Of a DNA stretch of 64,000 nt, positions 53,901 through 62,184 are shown piece by piece. Within the stretch, counting starts at the first letter, position 1. Each line of letters starts with the position of its first letter. The stretch spans positions 165,816,441-165,880,440 of the forward strand of contig OU015496.1 of the NCBI GenBank assembly GCA_907164885.2, given 5' to 3'. The notes beneath the pieces are model-generated. The model was given only the letters and a program-made list of their open reading frames with translations. It was not told where the DNA came from and did not search any database. The DNA comes from Dolomedes plantarius (lineage: Eukaryota; Arthropoda; Arachnida; Araneae; Dolomedidae). A program made the position numbers and the translations under genes.

Positions 53901-56608
53901 AAAATTTCAGTTACTCCAGTTTTTAGTTGACCTGTTAAGGTAGTGCATAAAAAATGTAGTAAATAAGTATCGGTATTAACTATACAGACAGTTTACTGTA
54001 ATTACTGTACAAGAAAATATAATTATACAAAGAAAAAATAACTGAACACTTAATAACAAGCAAAGAAGGTGAATAAGAAAAGCTATGGTTTCATTAAAGA
54101 AATTCACTGAATAATTATTAAAAATACCTAAAAGTGGAGGAAGTTTGATAAATTTCATAATTTCCCCTCCAATGCAGGCTAAAATATACAAGAATGTCAA
54201 AGCAAATATTTTACTCCCTGGGAGAACTGCACTGTCTAGAACACTGTAGGCAATAGCAACAACAAAACAGATGATCAGGATATGGCTGAAAAGAAGAAAC
54301 AGTCTTTCCTTTGTTGGTAACCATTTCAGAAATTTACTTTGAAAAGTATTATTACCTAAAGAACAATGAAAAAAATTAAAGAAAATCTCAAAATTATCAA
54401 ATTCATACATTATTATATATATAAAAAAAAAGTTTGTTACATTTATAAACTACTTACATAGCATGTACTAGAACATACAAAAGAAATGTTTTGGCATTTT
54501 GGTTATCTGCAATATTTTGGAAAAACAATTTACAACTTTTATTAAACTGTTAATGATTGACACTGATGCTGTTTTCTGGATTTGTAAATTTTGGTTCACA
54601 GAATTGTTGAACTTGAATATTTCTGACTCTATAGATTTCCCATTTACAGGCTTTTTGTCAAACAATAAAACATTTCCTTAACCTTTATAAGTATATTTTC
54701 AAGACATTATAATGCATAAAATACAATAAATTATAAAGCATGTATCATTTAAAAATACAGTGAAAAACTTTCCACAGAGACCTACTCAAGTTATTGGACA
54801 TTTAGAAATTCATACAGATAATTTGATTGAAAAATAACAACACAAAAATTTAAATGCTTTTACATCACATACATGATTTTGTACATACTTGAGGCTTTAG
54901 ATACATTTCCTAAAAATAATAGAGTGTAAATTAAATATCAATAGTATTATATTTAATTTACACACATATTAAAGAAAAGAAAAAAAAACTTTAAAAAATT
55001 AAAAAAGAAAATATTAAAATTTAAATTAAAATTTAAAAGATACTTACTGATATATTAAAAATCAAAAACATTATTCCTCACATTTCATTGGTTCTAATAT
55101 TTTATTCTTTTACTATAAGAACAAAAAAAATATTTCTTAAATAATTATTTAATTTTTTGTCATAGATAAGTCAAGCTTTTTCCTTGATAAATTTTATTCC
55201 AGTTATCTGCTATTACCAGCAGCGTACACAGAAATTTTCAAAGGGGGGGGGGGGGGGTTACTATGAAAAAGTAGGTTTGAGCAATCAGTGCAAAGCTTAA
55301 ACCTAATTAATTAATATATGTAATCAGAACCAATGGGGGGGGGGGTTCCAACCCCCATCACCCCCCCCCCTGCATACGCCACTGGCTATTACTATAATTT
55401 CAAATAGTGTTAAAACTATAAATCCTTCTGTTTAAATTTTTCTGAAACAGAGCACATACACTTTTATTATATGTTTGTTCTTATGGATAAAATTACACGT
55501 GATGAGATCATTTATGATGTTATAAAAATATATACAGTTTTGTTTTCAAATTTCAGATTCTAATTCTTGCCTTAAAGGGTATGTACTTTTAATGATATCT
55601 TGTGTATTTCATGAAATCGCCAAAATAGGCCAAGACACATTGGTTAAGATGTGCAAAATACTCCACTTATAAGAGATAAGATGTCAAAATATCTGTACTG
55701 ATTTCTCTCTCTTTAATGATCAATAAACTCAAGAGTAGATAACAGCAGATAACATAAACCCTTTTAACATGCCTCTTCCTCCCCTACATATTTTCAAAAT
55801 TCTTCTTTCAAATCGTCATACCATTATTTGTATGTGCGATCCAATTTAAATATTTTATACTTGCTTAGTCAAGAAATATAACTTTATTTTAGGATTCCGA
55901 ACTTTTATTTTTTATATATTTTCTGAAAAAACTGTTAATGCTTTGGGTACATATCAGAAAAGTAGAATTCTTCTTAAAAATGGTATCTAGCCGAATAGTT
56001 TACTCTTCTGACAATCTCTAACCTATATGATATTCCATAAAATTCATATACTTTTGCAGCAAGTTTGAAAGCACAGTTGCTGAACTTTTTACGATAATTC
56101 TGACAAAAATTTGCCTTATTTCATAAGATGAACTGCCATATTCCTGACATTTCTTTTTTTCAATCTGTTAATTAACTATAAAAGTTTCAAAATAATAAAA
56201 AAAAATCCAAGAAATTTTATAAATTATTTTTTAATATAACGTCAGGAAGATATTAGATTCTAAAAGGTAACTGTTACAAATGCTATGTTCTATTAAACAC
56301 TTTCTTTGAAAGTCATTAGTTTTTTTCAACTTTAAAAGGGCTGGAAAAATTATATGATATACTATGGGTATAAGCTAAAAAACATTGCTCATGATATAAT
56401 TATTAAGATATGCTACTATAGAATTAAAACTCTTCAAACCCACCTGGCATGTTGAATGCAACATATTTTAATTGGTATTTCAAAATTCCACAACAAATGC
56501 AAATTGCTGCTATTTTTTAGCACATACAATACACTTACCAACCCTTTCTTCTGTCGAATATCGAATATGGTCAATATTCTGCGGATCAGAACTTCGCTTT
56601 AACTCCAT
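27355..56608 (-). CDS. SLC9B-type Na+/H+ antiporter, gene B (11 coding exons)
   Basis: Paralogue of gene A and closer to vertebrate NHA2 in its motifs. Exons in transcript order: 56608-56539, 54355-54128, 52371-52284, 44582-44400, 42809-42634, 40046-39934, 37772-37614, 34940-34835, 33136-33000, 30424-30347, 27582-27355. They total 1566 nt (521 aa plus stop) in one frame. The ion-binding aspartates are D230-D231 in [11 protein letters not shown], the conserved arginine is R388 in TLRILTAF, and the signature [14 protein letters not shown] is complete. Ten of the 11 exon ends use GT donors or the stop; intron 10 uses a GC donor (AAG|GCAAGT), required to keep frame. The N-terminus ([20 protein letters not shown]) is hydrophilic. 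A strong donor (CAG|GTGAGA, 27438) inside exon 11 would allow an alternative C-terminus. Introns run from 1.6 to 7.7 kb and carry many transposons. Transport substrate is inferred from family. Confidence 0.93.
28383..28450 (+). repeat. Degenerate tRNA-derived SINE
   Basis: A-box-like TTGGTAGAATACTGTCCTTG and B-box-like AGGTTCAATACCT are at tRNA spacing. A related degenerate copy lies 265 nt downstream. In gene B intron 10. Confidence 0.5.
28648..28716 (+). repeat. Degenerate tRNA-derived SINE
   Basis: A-box-like TAGTTTAGTTGGTAGAATAA is followed by a decayed B box (CTGAGTAGAATTTCTGG). It shares TTGGTAGAATA with the copy at 28383 and is probably the same family. Confidence 0.45.
28717..30346. 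other. 5' part of gene B intron 10
   Basis: AT-rich sequence next to exon 10. I recognise no gene or repeat in it. Confidence 0.5.
30347..30424 (-). CDS. Gene B exon 10 (GC donor)
   Basis: 78 nt encoding [20 protein letters not shown] and EEYAKK, phase 0 both sides. The donor at 30346-30345 is GC in the otherwise perfect context AAG|GCAAGT. The nearest GT, four bases on, would shift the frame. Confidence 0.92.
31033..31580. mobile_element. piggyBac-type element remnant with TTAA flanks
   Basis: 548 bp bounded by the inverted repeat GGTTGCTATGTACTAA and its near complement, with TTAA on each side (31029-31032, 31581-31584). No transposase is recognised. In gene B intron 9. Confidence 0.62.
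31585..32999. other. 5' part of gene B intron 9
   Basis: AT-rich, with a short (TTG)n run near 31680. Nothing else is recognised. Confidence 0.5.
33000..33136 (-). CDS. Gene B exon 9 (conserved Arg, WLPKATVQ)
   Basis: 137 nt, as in gene A exon 8. It encodes [20 protein letters not shown] and on to [11 protein letters not shown]388 is the conserved membrane arginine. The acceptor is AATTTAG and the donor GTGAGT. Confidence 0.94.
34231..34270. repeat. 20-bp tandem duplication
   Basis: CATAAGAATAGCAACTTTTG occurs twice in tandem with no mismatch, in gene B intron 8. The rest of that intron (33137-34834) is AT-rich and featureless. Confidence 0.95.
34835..34940 (-). CDS. Gene B exon 8
   Basis: 106 nt, phase 0 to 1. 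It encodes [20 protein letters not shown] and [15 protein letters not shown], matching the family QPFLFGLIGAEVSIASL. The acceptor is TTTTCAG and the donor GTTAGT. Confidence 0.93.
35228..35376. mobile_element. hAT-type MITE, CAGTGGCRCAGCC family, copy 3
   Basis: 149 bp in the opposite internal orientation to the copy at 23940. The perfect 8-bp duplication ATGCAACA lies at 35220-35227 and 35377-35384. In gene B intron 7. Confidence 0.88.
35377..37406. other. Middle of gene B intron 7
   Basis: AT-rich sequence with short local repeats of AAGTATAGAAG near 35686. No gene or element is recognised; the open frame at 36625-36813 has no protein-like features. Confidence 0.45.
37407..37448. repeat. 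Imperfect hairpin with CCCCCAACA/TGTTGGGGG ends
   Basis: Arms of about 19 nt with two mismatches around a 4-nt loop, extended on the right by a G homopolymer. In gene B intron 7, 165 nt from exon 7. Confidence 0.6.
37614..37772 (-). CDS. Gene B exon 7
   Basis: 159 nt, 53 codons, phase 0 both sides. It encodes [20 protein letters not shown] and on to [14 protein letters not shown], aligning with gene A exon 6. The acceptor is TTCTAG and the donor GTATGT. Confidence 0.93.
38152..38186. repeat. Perfect 16-bp palindrome next to a two-copy 46-bp repeat
   Basis: TCTCAGATGCAGACTA and its exact reverse complement flank TTC. Immediately after it, two diverged copies of about 46 bp (TCTCTCAGATATTCACTAAG and TCTTTCAAATGTTCACTAAG starts) run to about 38281. 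Confidence 0.75.
38281..38714. other. GC-rich block inside AT-rich gene B intron 6
   Basis: About 430 nt of clearly higher GC content, with abrupt edges, stand out from the surrounding AT-rich intron. No intact ORF or known terminal repeat is recognised. It is probably a fragment of a mobile element from another source. Confidence 0.45.
38765..38998. mobile_element. hAT-type MITE with CAGGGGTGGCTCC end
   Basis: 234 bp with inverted ends (CAGGGGTGGCTCCAGC and GCTTGGAGCCACCAATG), inserted in an AT microsatellite so that ATATATAT flanks both sides. It contains long T, G and C homopolymers. Confidence 0.65.
38999..39933. other. 5' part of gene B intron 6
   Basis: Mostly AT-rich intron; no gene or element is recognised. 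Confidence 0.5.
39934..40046 (-). CDS. Gene B exon 6
   Basis: 113 nt, phase 1 to 0. It encodes [20 protein letters not shown] and on to [10 protein letters not shown]. Six nt longer than the homologous gene A exon 5. The acceptor is ATTATAG and the donor GTAATT. Confidence 0.92.
40999..42120 (-). pseudogene. Remnant hAT transposon (ZMYM-like transposase end)
   Basis: The minus-strand frame 41639-41295 encodes the C-terminal hAT dimerisation region ([35 protein letters not shown]). Decayed coding sequence continues upstream to at least 41790 ([12 protein letters not shown]), with stops. The element's terminus CAGGGCCACC lies at 40999 and is followed by CGCCTGGGGCAAA, typical of this hAT group. 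The opposite end is not found, so the copy is 5'-truncated. In gene B intron 5. Confidence 0.68.
42634..42809 (-). CDS. Gene B exon 5 (ion-binding Asp-Asp)
   Basis: 176 nt, as in gene A exon 4. It encodes [20 protein letters not shown] and [12 protein letters not shown] with D230-D231. The acceptor is GCATTTAG and the donor GTACTT. Confidence 0.95.
42810..44399. other. Gene B intron 4
   Basis: 1590-nt GT-AG intron, AT-rich, with no classified element. A near-duplicate AAAGATAGGTTGTTA at 43042 and 43066 is the only local repeat seen. Confidence 0.5.
44400..44582 (-). CDS. Gene B exon 4
   Basis: 183 nt, as in gene A exon 3. It encodes [20 protein letters not shown] and on to [20 protein letters not shown]. 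The acceptor is ATTTTAG at 44583 and the donor GTAAAT. Confidence 0.93.
44958..46171 (-). mobile_element. Nearly intact Tc1-family transposon
   Basis: 1214 bp with inverted termini CACTCAAGAGCCAAAACATT continuing to at least 29 bp, inserted at TA within a TA microsatellite. It carries one transposase gene on the minus strand, broken by a frameshift and a stop. It lies 376 nt upstream of gene B exon 4, in intron 3. Confidence 0.92.
44989..46028 (-). pseudogene. Tc1-type transposase, frameshifted
   Basis: From ATG 46028: an N-terminal helix-turn-helix pair ([32 protein letters not shown]), then the DDE_3 catalytic domain with WSDESRF, FQQDNAP and SPDLNPIEH supplying the D, D and E residues. 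The frame changes once near 45490-45510, apparently a single-base loss. A TAA at 45061-45063 interrupts the last 25 residues, which otherwise continue to a natural stop at 44989. With only two lesions it is a young copy, but it cannot make a normal enzyme. Confidence 0.88.
46172..47143. other. AT-rich part of gene B intron 3
   Basis: TA runs at 46172-46191 and 46448-46463. Otherwise featureless. Confidence 0.5.
47419..47896. mobile_element. hAT-type MITE carrying a minisatellite
   Basis: CAGTGGCGTAG to CTATGCCACTG, flanked by a perfect 8-bp duplication TATTTTAT (47411-47418, 47897-47904). The interior is mostly a tandem repeat of about 50 bp. TGCCCCGGGTGCCA occurs near both ends in direct orientation. 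It is nested in the hAT element. Confidence 0.9.
47479..47839. repeat. Minisatellite, 7 units of about 47-63 bp
   Basis: Each unit reads approximately GCCAATATAAGGTCTATATA, then TTATATTACTATATGTTTTT and a G-rich spacer of variable length. One unit has an internal partial duplication. Units differ by several substitutions. Confidence 0.9.
48491..48540. repeat. 10-bp repeat expansion inside the BED finger
   Basis: Five units, TGAAATCATT three times then TGCAATCATT twice, lie between the Cys pair and the His pair of the BED zinc finger and introduce a stop in its frame. Confidence 0.92.
49003..49718. repeat. Inverted duplication of transposase sequence (about 307-bp arms)
   Basis: The left arm 49003-49310 reappears in reverse complement at 49412-49718 with roughly 98% identity by eye and a 101-bp spacer. 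The right arm interrupts the transposase between NNILQ and [11 protein letters not shown], so it was inserted after the element was formed. The right arm keeps an open frame across the acidic EDEDEDEY stretch where the left arm has a one-base insertion. Confidence 0.9.
49992..50973. mobile_element. Tigger/pogo-like nonautonomous element
   Basis: Ends CAGTGGTACCTCGGCTTACG and the near complement at 50973 (GGTACCGCTG), with TA on both sides (49990-49991, 50974-50975). Subterminal repeats of TACGAGT-type words occur at both ends. It interrupts the hAT transposase. No transposase ORF is recognised inside. Confidence 0.82.
51859..52283. other. Start of gene B intron 3
   Basis: AT-rich intron sequence between exon 3 and the hAT element. 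No feature is recognised. Confidence 0.5.
52284..52371 (-). CDS. Gene B exon 3
   Basis: 88 nt, as in gene A exon 2, phase 1 to 2. It encodes [20 protein letters not shown] and on to RWASTLR. The acceptor is CTTACAG and the donor GTAATA. Confidence 0.93.
52372..54127. other. Gene B intron 2
   Basis: 1756 nt, AT-rich, with no classified element. Confidence 0.5.
54128..54355 (-). CDS. Gene B exon 2
   Basis: 228 nt, phase 1 to 1. It encodes [20 protein letters not shown], the first membrane helices, and [12 protein letters not shown] ... [11 protein letters not shown], homologous to gene A exon 1. The acceptor is TTCTTTAG and the donor GTATTT. Confidence 0.92.
55217..55384. mobile_element. hAT-type MITE with CAGCAGCGTAC/GCCACTG ends
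   Basis: 168 bp with a perfect 8-bp duplication GCTATTAC (55209-55216, 55385-55392). Long G and C homopolymers occur near the ends. In gene B intron 1. Confidence 0.88.
55434..55528. repeat. 95-bp direct repeat, copy in gene B intron 1
   Basis: Matches 56635-56729 with one mismatch in 95 nt, same orientation, 1201 bp apart. The other copy lies directly upstream of the gene B start codon. Confidence 0.95.
55529..56538. other. 5' part of gene B intron 1
   Basis: AT-rich intron sequence lying between the two copies of the 95-bp repeat. No gene is recognised. Confidence 0.5.
56539..56608 (-). CDS. Gene B exon 1 (start codon)
   Basis: 70 nt encoding [20 protein letters not shown] and ERV plus one base, ending in the strong donor G|GTAAGT in phase 1. 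This is the phase demanded by exon 2, whose first two bases complete a Gly codon. No in-frame ATG lies upstream before a stop at about 56734. Gene A has no matching intron. Confidence 0.78.
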
Positions 56609-56634
56609 TTCAAGGAAAAATTGAAAAAAAACAC

Positions 56635-56729
56635 AAATTCTTCTGAAACAGAGCACATACACTTTTATTATATGTTTGTTCTTATGGATAAAATTACACG
56701 TGATGAGATCATTTATGATGTTATAAAAA
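56635..56729. repeat. 95-bp direct repeat, copy at the gene B 5' leader
   Basis: Begins 27 nt upstream of the gene B ATG, so it probably forms part of the gene B leader or proximal promoter. A plus-strand open frame of 68 codons (56621-56827) runs through it, without recognised homology. Confidence 0.95.
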
Positions 56730-57949
56730 ACTTAATAAAAATGTCAAAAGTAATGCAACACAGTACCATCGAAAAGAATAGACTTCTGATCATAAATCAT
56801 GTAGATACACTACTAGCAAATACATAAGTCAAAGAGCAATGTTCTCATGAATGGTGATATATGTCTCATATCTAATCTATTTTTTATAATACTAAATTTT
56901 TCCATATTTATTTCATACGTTCAAGCAAAGAAGATTACAAAATTTATGCGTACACTCAGTTTTTATAACATGTTTTTCAGCTCAAAATCTTCTATGTGAA
57001 CTACTACTGTAAATTTAAAATTACAAAAAAAAGATTTGTTTGCCACCAAACTCTAGATTACACTATTATAATTTTTCTTATCCTTTATTCCCTGAATAAT
57101 TATCGTAACTTTGACACTGATAGAATACAGTTAGGTTTTTTAAAAAAAAAAGCACCCACGAACTTTGCCGCTCAGATGTGCAAAGGAAATCAGGTGAAAA
57201 TTTGAAGCCCGTTCTGACGATGCTAGCAGACGACGGGATTTCGCATAGCATGCCGGGATATCGATTTGTGAACCAGATGCTGTGTTGAGTGTCAGAGAAA
57301 AACAGTCGTGCACTGTTTTCAGTTTTTTTTTTTTTTTTTTTTCCTAATCATACTTAAAAATCTCATACTTCGCTTAGAGAATATAAAAGTTTTCATTAAT
57401 TAAAATTTTCATTACTTTCAACATGATGACTGCTAGTAATAGCTCTTAGTAGCTAGTAATTGCTAAATGCCAGGTATTTGGGGGGGGGGGGAGGGGATAT
57501 CATGAGAATGACAACAAAAGTAACACGCCATCGGATTGAGGCGGCCATCTTGGAGACCTTTGGAGAACAAAACTAGGAAACCCTATGGAGATTTAGCATT
57601 GCCTCCTTTTTCGGAGACTCTTGCTCAAAATCTATCCATACTTAAAGAAATTCCTACCATGTAAACCTTAGTTTATTTAAAAATCTGCTATTTTTAATAA
57701 AAATTACGCCTGGACACGCTGTTTTTAATCAGAAAAACAATAAATATTATTCAATTTCGAGTTTCACTTTGCCAAACACTGCCTAATAGGCGATGAGCGT
57801 ATTGAAATAGCAAATTATGATAACCCTTGTATGGTAACCTTCTAAATAAAGATGCCAAATCATCTTGGGATTGTTTAGATTAATTCATTTCCGGTGTCTG
57901 TGAAGCCACGTGCAATGACGACAACTTACGATATTTTTACTGTAGTGAT
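56730..57949. other. Gene B upstream flank, probable promoter side
   Basis: Mostly AT-rich. A more GC-rich stretch at about 57180-57300 lies 600-700 nt upstream of the start codon and could contain promoter or leader sequence. T-, G- and A-homopolymers follow at 57330 and 57481. No gene is recognised. Confidence 0.4.
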
Positions 57950-58343
57950 AACCTATTTTATTTAATTTACAAATGCATTTCATTTCATTTTCTGTATTAT
58001 AGATGGCACCACCATCCAATGTCATTTCATTTTGCACAACACCGATAGGTGACGTGGCAGTATTGTCTCGAGAAATTCTCGATGCTTGCGAACACTTCGC
58101 TCGCTGATCTGTAACCGATAAGTGATGAAGGAGATTGAATAAAGTTTATTGTTAAGTTTAATATCTGCTTCCATCCGTCTCAATTAGGCATCCAAAATAA
58201 TAATAACAATGGTGACGGCATCCAACATAATAACAATGGTGACCTGTGAATACGCACAAGTAAAATAATGGACGCCTGGACTTATTTTTGCCTATATCGA
58301 AGGACTTATTTTTCGATGACCACGTGCTCACCAGTCTTCAAAT

Positions 58344-59069
58344 ATGACGCAAGAAGTCGGAGCAGTCAAAATACCGGCCTACAATTTCACCGATCCTTCA
58401 CTGTGGTTCCTGATGTGGGAAGCTACGTTCGAATTAGGCACTCCGAAAGCTATATCAGAAAGCAAGACCAAATTCAATTATATAGCATCTAACTTACTAC
58501 CGGAAGCAGCTATCGTTGTACGGGACATTATCGCCATCCCTGACAAGACCGACCCTTACGGTGTGTTGAAAAGGGAGCTGATAAAAAGAAGCGGTGAGTC
58601 ATCCCATCAAGAAATCCGGAAACTTCTCGTCGGCGAGCAGCTGGGAGATCGTAGACCTACCGATCTACTTCGCGTCATGCGGCGACGAGCCGAATCTTAC
58701 AACGTGCCGGAGGAATTAATGATGGAACTATTTCTACAACATTTGCCGACGCCCGTACAGTCAATCCTCGCAGCAGTAACGCCGTTACGCCTAGAAAAGG
58801 CAGCGGACATCGCTGACAGAGTGATGGAAGTGACACCTATGCCGGTAAGTGCTTGTTCTGTTTCCTCAGCTCATTCCATTGAAGATCGATTGCTTGCAGA
58901 AATTAAAAAAATAAATACGCGGATAGATGAAATTTCGTTGCTTAGAGGTCGCAGTCCTCATCGCAACCGTGCGCCGCGTGCTCGTAGCAAATCCGGATCC
59001 AAAACTTTCACTGACTGTTGGTATCACCATAAGTTTGGCCAAGAAATACGTTCCCCCGTGCAATTTTGA
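58344..59069 (+). pseudogene. Gypsy gag, frameshifted in the zinc knuckle
   Basis: From ATG 58344 the frame codes for a capsid-like protein of about 240 residues, of the type common in arthropod gypsy elements, with a basic Arg-rich tail. The frame shifts inside the CWYHHKFG zinc knuckle, and the second cysteine pair is displaced or mutated. The downstream pol reading is in another frame. Confidence 0.8.
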
Positions 59070-59108
59070 AAAAAACGACGACGGCCGGGTGTAGAGGCGA
59101 CTACCACC

Positions 59109-60770
59109 TTGCCATTAAACTCTCGTCGCCTGTTCGTGCGCGATCGGCGTACCAATGTAAATTTTTTTATTGACACAGGAAGTGACGTTTCCATCATTCC
59201 TGCTTCAAAGTTAAGAAAAAGAAACACCTTACAAATGACACTTTCGGCAGCTAACACCTCGCCAATCCAGGTCTATACAACCCAAACCCTTTCTTTAGAT
59301 ATTGGTCTTAGGAAAATTTTCAAATGGACATTTTTAGTGGGGAATGTATCCAACCCAATAATTGGTGCTGATTTTTTATATAATTTTAATCTAATGCCTA
59401 ACTTAACCTCCAAAAATTTAATTGACTGCCAAACTAATATTACCTCTCCGTGCATGCTAAAGAACAGTGCGATTCATTCGATTAAAACTGTATCAGGCGA
59501 TAGTGTTTATCATAAATTATTATTGGATTTCCCCGAAATCACTACATCTCCTCGTCCAGACCAAGAAATTAAACATTCGGTTGTTCATTATGTACAAACA
59601 ACTGGTCCTCCTGTAACAGCAAAAGCACGCCGTCTCGCACCTGACCGTCTGCGCATTGCTAAGGACGAAATTCAAAACATGATCGAACTAGGTCACATGC
59701 GTCCTTCTAAAAGCAATTTCGCATCACCTTTGCACATGGTGCCGAAGAAAGATAGCGCTGAATGGAGACCAGTTGGGGATTACCGAGCACTTAATGCTCA
59801 AGCAATTAAAGACAACTATTCAGTCCCAAGCATTTTGGATTTTACATCTAACTTACATGGTGCAAAAATATTTTCACATATAGATCTGATTAAGGCATAT
59901 CACCAAATTCCAATAAACTCAGAAGATATCCATAAAAGTGCCATAATAACACCTTTTGGATTATTTGAGAGTACTCGAATGCAATTTGGCCTCTGCAATG
60001 CTGCAGCAACGTTTCAAAGGTTCATTGATGAGGTAACTCGTGGACTTCATTTTATTTACGCCTTTGTTGACGACATTTTAGTCGCTTCAAAATCTCCAGA
60101 GGAGCATATCGAGCATCTCCGCATTTTATATGAGCGATTACAAAAATATGGGCTTAGTTTAAAACCATCTAAATGTATTTTTGGCGTTTCATGAATTCAA
60201 TTTTTAGGCTATAAAGTTTCTGAATTTGGCATTGAACCCTTAACAGATAGAGTGGATTGCATTTTAAAATTTCCGAAACCAAACACATTAACACAATTGA
60301 GGCGATTTTTAGGGCTTCTAAATTTCTATCGACGGTTTATACAAAAAGCAGCACACATTCTAGCACCTTTAAACAAACTGTTAGAGGGAATTAAAAATAA
60401 AAAGAAATATAAAAGACCCACTCTCAACAATCCCCAGGATACACTTCAATGGAATGAGGAGGCTGAACAAGCATTTAATGATGCAAAAAGTGCTTTAGCA
60501 GAAGCAACTCTACTTCACCATCCTATTCCAGGTGCAAAGTTAAGTGTATGGGTTGATGCCAGCGATTTTGCAGTTGGCGGTTCTCTTATGCAAGTGCATG
60601 AAAACAGATGGGAACCAATTGCATTTATGTCTGTAAAGCTTTCAAAAAGTCAACAGAAATTCTCTACTTATGACCGAGAACTGATGGCAATATACACAGC
60701 TGTAAAGCAATTTCAACATATGCTAGAATGTCGCAGCTTCACAATATATACTTACCAAAAGCCTCCCATC
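59109..60770 (+). pseudogene. Gypsy protease, reverse transcriptase and RNase H
   Basis: Aspartic protease motif FFIDTGSD near 59160. Reverse transcriptase with EWRPVGDYRALN near 59760 and the FVDD active site at 60063-60074. The frame is open from about 59109 to a single in-frame TGA at 60192-60194, then open again through the connection (FLGLLNFYRRFI) and RNase H (VWVDASDFAVGG near 60550). It degenerates around 60760, where a further stop occurs. Confidence 0.88.
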
Positions 60771-61005
60771 TAAGCATTTAAACAGAAACCTGATAAATGC
60801 AGCCCTCGTCAGTGGCGGCATCTTGACTATATATCTCAATTCAGCACTGACATTCGCCACACCAGTGGAATCAACAATACTGTAGCTGATACTCTATCTA
60901 GAGTAGAAATCAATCCTATCTCCAATTCATTTTTTCTAGATTTCAATGCTTTCGCAAATGCCCAAAAAGTTGATCCTGAAATGAAAATGTTGCAGACTGA
61001 AAATT

Positions 61006-61059
61006 GTACTTCTTTACAGTTTAAATAGTCCAGTACTTCTTTACAGTTTAAATAGTCCC
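61006..61059. repeat. 27-bp tandem duplication between RNase H and integrase
   Basis: GTACTTCTTTACAGTTTAAA plus seven bases occurs twice in tandem. Each copy includes a TAG stop in the pol frame. Confidence 0.95.
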
Positions 61060-61074
61060 AAATTTCCCAGTCCA

Positions 61075-62184
61075 GTGACAAATACCAAACTTGTATGTGA
61101 TGTCTCTACAGATGTACCTAGACCATTTGTACCAGAAAAGTTTCGCAGAACTCTTTTCGAACACTTTCATAACCTTGCACATCCGGGTGTAGCAGCAACC
61201 ACACAACTAATTTCATCCAGGTATGTTTGGCCTCAGATGAAGAAACATCTTAAGGAATGGGGGAAAAGCTGCATTGTATGCCAGAGATCAAAAGTGATCA
61301 GGCACACGAAGACACCTCTAGGCACCTTCGCATCACCTGATGCCAGATTTTCTCACATCCACATCGATTTGATAGGTCCCTTACCTCCATCAGAAGGGCA
61401 GACCTACTGTCTGACAATCATCGATAGATTTACCAGATGGCCTGAGGTAGTGCCTATTGCTGATATTACTGCAGAAACTGTATGTCGTGCTCTGTTCAGT
61501 GGTTGGATCTGTCGTTTTGGATGTCCTTCCACCATAACAACAGACCAAGGTCGACAATTTGAATCCCTTCTGTTTCGAGAGTTGACAAATATGTTTGGCA
61601 CGACCAGAATCAGAACAACTGCCTTCCACCCCCAGTCCAATTGTTTAGAGGAATGTTTCCACCGTGTCCTAAAGAGTGCTCTAAAGGCTCATGAAAATCC
61701 TAGATGGACTGAATGTTTACCTGCCATCTTACTTGGACTTAGAACTGCTGTGAAAACAGATATAAATGCATCCAGCGCTGACTTAGTGTATGGCGTTTCA
61801 CTCAAACTTCCAGCAGATTTGTGTACAGAATCTTCACTGTCTAAAATTTCACAAAACAATTTCATCCAACAATTGCGGGAAAGGATGAATCACATCAAAC
61901 CCATCCCTACATCCCATCATGTGAAATCCAAGGTTTTTGTGCACCCAGAATTAAACACTTGTTCTCATGTATTTCTTAGAGTGGATAAAGTCAGTCCACA
62001 CTTGTCACAACCCTACACTGGTCCTCATGCAGTACTTTCACGAGAGACCAAAAGCATCACCATAGACTTAAATGGGAAGAAAAGTTATGTCTCACTTGAC
62101 AATCAATCTTGCTTGACACACACAGACATTCATACAGGAATACGTAATAAGGGTTCCTGCACTCCAAATGACACCACAACTTAG
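61075..62184 (+). pseudogene. Gypsy integrase (open frame, separated from RT)
   Basis: A 369-codon open frame. It has an HHCC zinc finger (HFHNLAHPG and CIVCQ), then the integrase core with aspartates in HIDLIGPLP (about 61365) and [10 protein letters not shown] (about 61543), and glutamate in LEECFHR (about 61655). A C-terminal domain follows, including [10 protein letters not shown]. The core triad is intact, but the frame is separated from RNase H by stops at 61026-61055, so the polyprotein is broken. Confidence 0.85.

Larger units (their letters stand above)
57950..62184 (+). mobile_element. Ty3/gypsy-type LTR retrotransposon, broken
   Basis: Gag, protease, reverse transcriptase, RNase H and integrase are in the order typical of Ty3/gypsy. 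A candidate 5' LTR with an AATAAA signal (58140) ends near 58224. It is followed by ATAACAATGGTGACC, placed like a primer-binding site; GGCATCCAA...AATGGTGAC is tandemly duplicated at 58187-58242. No matching 3' LTR is visible after the integrase, so the copy appears incomplete or its 3' LTR has been replaced. No envelope-like gene is seen. Confidence 0.75.

Noticed and set aside
53976..54127. Continuation of gene B exon 2 as a longer open frame
   Set aside because: The frame is open past the donor at 54127, but the family alignment stops at PPLLG and continues in exon 3 with matching phase.
61390..61640. Minus-strand frames across the integrase
   Set aside because: Antisense shadows of the plus-strand integrase, whose motifs are clear.
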